DNA of 7,831 nucleotides. Origin: Alphaproteobacteria bacterium UBA828 (GTDB taxonomy: Bacteria; Pseudomonadota; Alphaproteobacteria; UBA828). The notes under the pieces were generated by a model, which was not told the DNA's origin, ran no database searches, and saw only the letters and a program-made list of their open reading frames with translations. The position numbers and the translations under genes were made by a program. Each line of letters starts with the position of its first letter. The first letter of the stretch is position 1. Positions 5,331 to 7,831 of the stretch are shown here, in pieces. The stretch spans positions 1 through 7,831 of the forward strand of contig DBHM01000016.1 in NCBI GenBank assembly GCA_002296185.1, written 5' to 3'.

Positions 5331-6589
5331 CTGTCTTTGCTCTTGTTGACTGTAATAATTTCTACGCAAGCTGTGAACGTGTCTTCCAACCACGGTTAAT
5401 TGGTAGACCTATAGTAGTTCTATCAAATAATGATGGATGTATTATTGCCCGCAGCGATGAGGCTAAGGCTCTGGGCATACCGATGGGTGCGCCTTACTTC
5501 AAATTTAAAAATTACTTAGAGAAACAAGAAGTTATAATCTTATCTAGTAATTACGCCCTTTATGGCGATCTCAGTAATCGAGTGATGACAACACTATCTT
5601 CCTTCACCCCTAAATCTGAAATTTATAGTATTGATGAATGTTTCCTAGACTTGTCAGGTTTTGAACATCTAAAACTAACAGAATATTGTCAGCATATTCG
5701 TCAATGTGTCTTTCAGTGGACAGGAATACCTGTATCTATTGGTATTGGAAAAACTAAGACGCTATCAAAAATCTCCAACTTGCTAGCTAAGAAATCTCAA
5801 AAGACGAACGGTGTCCTTGATCTCTATAATTCTCCCTGGCTAGATATTGCGCTACAAAGAATAGCAGTTGGTGATGTGTGGGGAATTGGTCGTCGCTGGT
5901 CAAAGGCACTACAAGAGAGAGGCATTATAACAGCTTACGATCTCAAAGAATCCCCTGAGAGATGGATAAGGCAAAAGTTTGGCATTGTAGGGCTAAAAAC
6001 CGTGAAGGAACTACAAGGAATATCATGCATTGAAATTGAAGACGAATCCCCGCAGAAACAGACCGTCTGCATATCAAGAAGCTTTGGCAGTACCTTGACT
6101 GATTATTTAGCATTAAAGTCAGTTATAGCTACCTTTGCAGATATGGCTTCGTGTAAAATTAGAAAACACGGCCTTGCCGCCAGGGCTATCAACGTATTTA
6201 TCCAAACAAGCCCCTTTAATCCTGAGATAGAACAATACAATAAATCTATAACTTTGGGATTACATCCCCAAACAAATAATTTTCAAGATATTCATGGAGC
6301 AGCTTTAAAATGCCTAGATAAAATATTCAAACCTAACATACGATATAAGAAGGCCGGTGTTATATTAATCGACCTGATTAAGCCAGAAGACGTTCCTCCA
6401 AACCTATTCCATCCTCCGTCACATACTAGTGACGAATTATCTAAGGTATGTGACAGCATTAATCAACGCTTTGGATTTGGCCTAATTCAATTAGGCCAAG
6501 TAAAAAAATCTAGGACTTGGTACATGAAACAAAACTATAAGACACCTTCTTTTACAACTCGCTGGGATGAATTACCTCGTGCGAGATAA
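5327..6589 (+). CDS. umuC: UmuC, catalytic subunit of translesion DNA polymerase V (Y family)
   Basis: Error-prone Y-family polymerase copying past damaged bases together with UmuD'2 and RecA. From the ATG at 5327 it has 420 residues (E. coli 422). The catalytic carboxylates are D8 in FALVDCNNFYASCE and D103/E104 in YSIDE. SNNDGC at 33-38 and the S-x-N-Y segment at 73-76 are typical of the palm and fingers. The helix-hairpin-helix thumb is at about 183-205 (DVWGIGRR). SRSFG at 250-254 opens the little-finger domain, and the end, TTRWDELPRAR, matches the E. coli C-terminus. The beta-clamp motif, QLNLF in E. coli, is replaced by PPNLF at about 357-361. An in-frame ATG at 5291 would add 12 unconserved residues and is not used, since the family begins at (T)VFALVD and the ATGA overlap with umuD favours 5327. 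The gene is whole and converges on the FAD oxidoreductase gene. Confidence 0.95.
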   Translation: MTVFALVDCNNFYASCERVFQPRLIGRPIVVLSNNDGCIIARSDEAKALGIPMGAPYFKFKNYLEKQEVIILSSNYALYGDLSNRVMTTLSSFTPKSEIYSIDECFLDLSGFEHLKLTEYCQHIRQCVFQWTGIPVSIGIGKTKTLSKISNLLAKKSQKTNGVLDLYNSPWLDIALQRIAVGDVWGIGRRWSKALQERGIITAYDLKESPERWIRQKFGIVGLKTVKELQGISCIEIEDESPQKQTVCISRSFGSTLTDYLALKSVIATFADMASCKIRKHGLAARAINVFIQTSPFNPEIEQYNKSITLGLHPQTNNFQDIHGAALKCLDKIFKPNIRYKKAGVILIDLIKPEDVPPNLFHPPSHTSDELSKVCDSINQRFGFGLIQLGQVKKSRTWYMKQNYKTPSFTTRWDELPRAR

Positions 6590-6670
6590 AAGTAGTCAGG
6601 AGGGCATAAAAAACCACCGCTAAGGATTTCTATAACTATAATATGGATCTAATTATTTGTACCTCTATGT

Positions 6671-7666
6671 CTAATTATTATTTTTTGAAACCTCCAAGAT
6701 TTTTTCAGCTACCTTCATACCACTTATAAATGCTGACTCAACTTTTCCCTGTATTAACCAATCACCACAGACTGCGATTTTTTGATTTGAGTCAATAAAG
6801 TAAGGCTCACCATATCGCTTTTGTGCATTAGCATATTTCCAAGCATGTAAAGCTTGGTGTGATACATGCTTAGTATCAAGGTCTATTAATTCACCAAGTT
6901 GTTTAAATAAATGTTGTGTAATATCTGTTTTATCATCACTTATATGCTCTTCAGCCCAATTATTTGTTGAGTGAATCAAAAGCGAAAAAGACTGACTTCT
7001 CTGAGGTTTTGAGTTATTCACAGAAATCCAGCTAATATCTTGACCGCGGATTAGTGCAGCATCAAAATCAAGCCCTAAGTCTTTATCAAAGCCTAACATA
7101 AGCGAAAAACATGGAGTCATCTTAATATTGCTGATTGCATCTAAGAAGTGAGTTTTAGGAGGAAGCATATCATAGGCTTGCATGGAGGGGATTGCGGTGA
7201 TGACCCAGTCATATTCCCCAAGAGTTTTACCATGAATATCAATAAGTCTCCACAGATGAGATTTTTTTACAACAGAACGAACATGAACTCCAAAGTTGAC
7301 TTTTAATCCTTTTGATAATTTTTTTGCGATAGCATTCATAGATGGGACACCCACATAATGTGGATAATGCTCACCCCATCTCCAGCTATTAGTAATATTC
7401 CCCTTATCTATCTCCACAAATCGTGCATTCCACTCTTCAACACAACCATCTTTAATCATTTTATTAACAAAACCTTTAAAACATTCAGTTTTTGCTGTGA
7501 AATACTGAGCACCATGATCAAAGTAAAAGTGCTCCGCACGTCTAGTTGCCATTCTACCCCCCGGCCGCAAAGATTTTTCATACACAGTAATATCGAAAGT
7601 TTCATTAAGAAAGGAAGCTGAAGTTATTCCGGAAAGACCAGCTCCTATTATAGCGCAAGTTTTCAA
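6671..7666 (-). CDS. Renalase-like NAD(P)/FAD-dependent oxidoreductase (COG3380 type)
   Basis: Flavoprotein of 331 residues with an N-terminal Rossmann FAD site: GAGLSG at 8-13, acidic E30 ending strand two, then GGRMATRR at 36-43 and FDHGAQYFT at 49-57. Near the C-terminus are HAWKYA at 274-279 and AVCGDWLIQGKVESAFISG at 298-316, the second flavin-binding motif. This combination, with DHGAQYF and GDxxxxGxVExAxxSG, is that of bacterial renalase-like proteins. Characterised bacterial renalases oxidise misreduced NAD(P)H isomers; whether this one does is an inference. No signal peptide is seen, so it is probably cytoplasmic. The start must be TTG at 7666: no in-frame ATG or GTG lies upstream before the tRNA, and the next Met is at residue 39, inside the FAD fold. 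The ribosome site is poor: AGG lies 1 nt, and another AGG 12 nt, upstream. It follows tRNA-Phe by 40 nt. Confidence 0.9.
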   Translation of the reverse strand: MKTCAIIGAGLSGITSASFLNETFDITVYEKSLRPGGRMATRRAEHFYFDHGAQYFTAKTECFKGFVNKMIKDGCVEEWNARFVEIDKGNITNSWRWGEHYPHYVGVPSMNAIAKKLSKGLKVNFGVHVRSVVKKSHLWRLIDIHGKTLGEYDWVITAIPSMQAYDMLPPKTHFLDAISNIKMTPCFSLMLGFDKDLGLDFDAALIRGQDISWISVNNSKPQRSQSFSLLIHSTNNWAEEHISDDKTDITQHLFKQLGELIDLDTKHVSHQALHAWKYANAQKRYGEPYFIDSNQKIAVCGDWLIQGKVESAFISGMKVAEKILEVSKNNN

Positions 7667-7706
7667 ACCTATTACTAACCTATGTTGATATTTATATTTA
7701 AGTAAA

Positions 7707-7782
<76 letters not shown>

Positions 7783-7791
7783 ACAATTTAG

Positions 7792-7820
7792 CTGATAAAG
7801 TGTTTTTTAATTTTATTCAA
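7792..7820 (-). promoter_or_regulatory. Candidate promoter for tRNA-Phe
   Basis: On the minus strand TTGAAT (7820-7815) and TATCAG (7797-7792) are spaced by 17 bp, each matching the -35 and -10 consensus at four of six positions. Transcription would start about 3 nt before the mature tRNA 5' end at 7782, giving a very short leader. Spacing and position are good but the hexamers are only moderate. Confidence 0.4.
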
Positions 7821-7831
7821 TTAAATATTAA

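Noticed and set aside
6590..6670. Possible terminator between umuC and the FAD oxidoreductase gene
   Set aside because: On the minus strand GGTGGTTTTTT gives a T-run, but no stable stem precedes it.
7358..7621. 87-codon open frame opposite the FAD oxidoreductase
   Set aside because: It lies wholly antisense to a clear gene, with a composition expected of a shadow frame.

Overview
The window is compact, AT-rich bacterial DNA (GC about 40% by eye) holding seven protein genes, the first cut at its 5' end, and one tRNA-Phe. Gaps between genes are short and none without a gene exceeds about 215 bp. The best clue to the organism is a perfect GTTC-N7-GTTC direct repeat in front of umuDC. This is the LexA/SOS box form known from Alphaproteobacteria, and it differs from the CTGT-N8-ACAG box of gammaproteobacteria. 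Together with the AT-rich sequence and GTG/TTG starts, it suggests a low-GC alphaproteobacterium. This is an inference and no species is claimed.

Layout: (1) 1-1221 (+) is the 3' part of a YbdG/MscM-type mechanosensitive channel. (2) It converges on a Prx6-type 1-Cys peroxiredoxin (1286-1945, -). (3) A 215-bp intergenic region with candidate promoters on both strands separates the peroxiredoxin from a divergent YdjA-like nitroreductase (2161-2745, +). (4) After a 160-bp AT-rich gap carrying a 12-bp tandem repeat come a succinate-semialdehyde-type aldehyde dehydrogenase (2906-4342, +) and, 34 bp later, a YtoQ-family protein (4377-4826, +). These two probably form an operon. (5) The SOS-controlled umuD-umuC operon (4920-6589, +) encodes translesion polymerase V components joined by an ATGA overlap. 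(6) Converging on it is a renalase-like FAD oxidoreductase (6671-7666, -), which lies 40 nt downstream of tRNA-Phe(GAA) (7707-7782, -).

The genes suggest a housekeeping and stress neighbourhood: peroxide reduction, nitro/flavin redox chemistry, aldehyde oxidation, osmotic safety valve and DNA-damage tolerance. No mobile element, CRISPR array or integrase was seen. The clearest regulatory result is the SOS box. The least understood gene is ytoQ, a nucleoside-deoxyribosyltransferase-like protein of unknown function coupled here to a semialdehyde dehydrogenase. I did not find a convincing wholly new multigene system.
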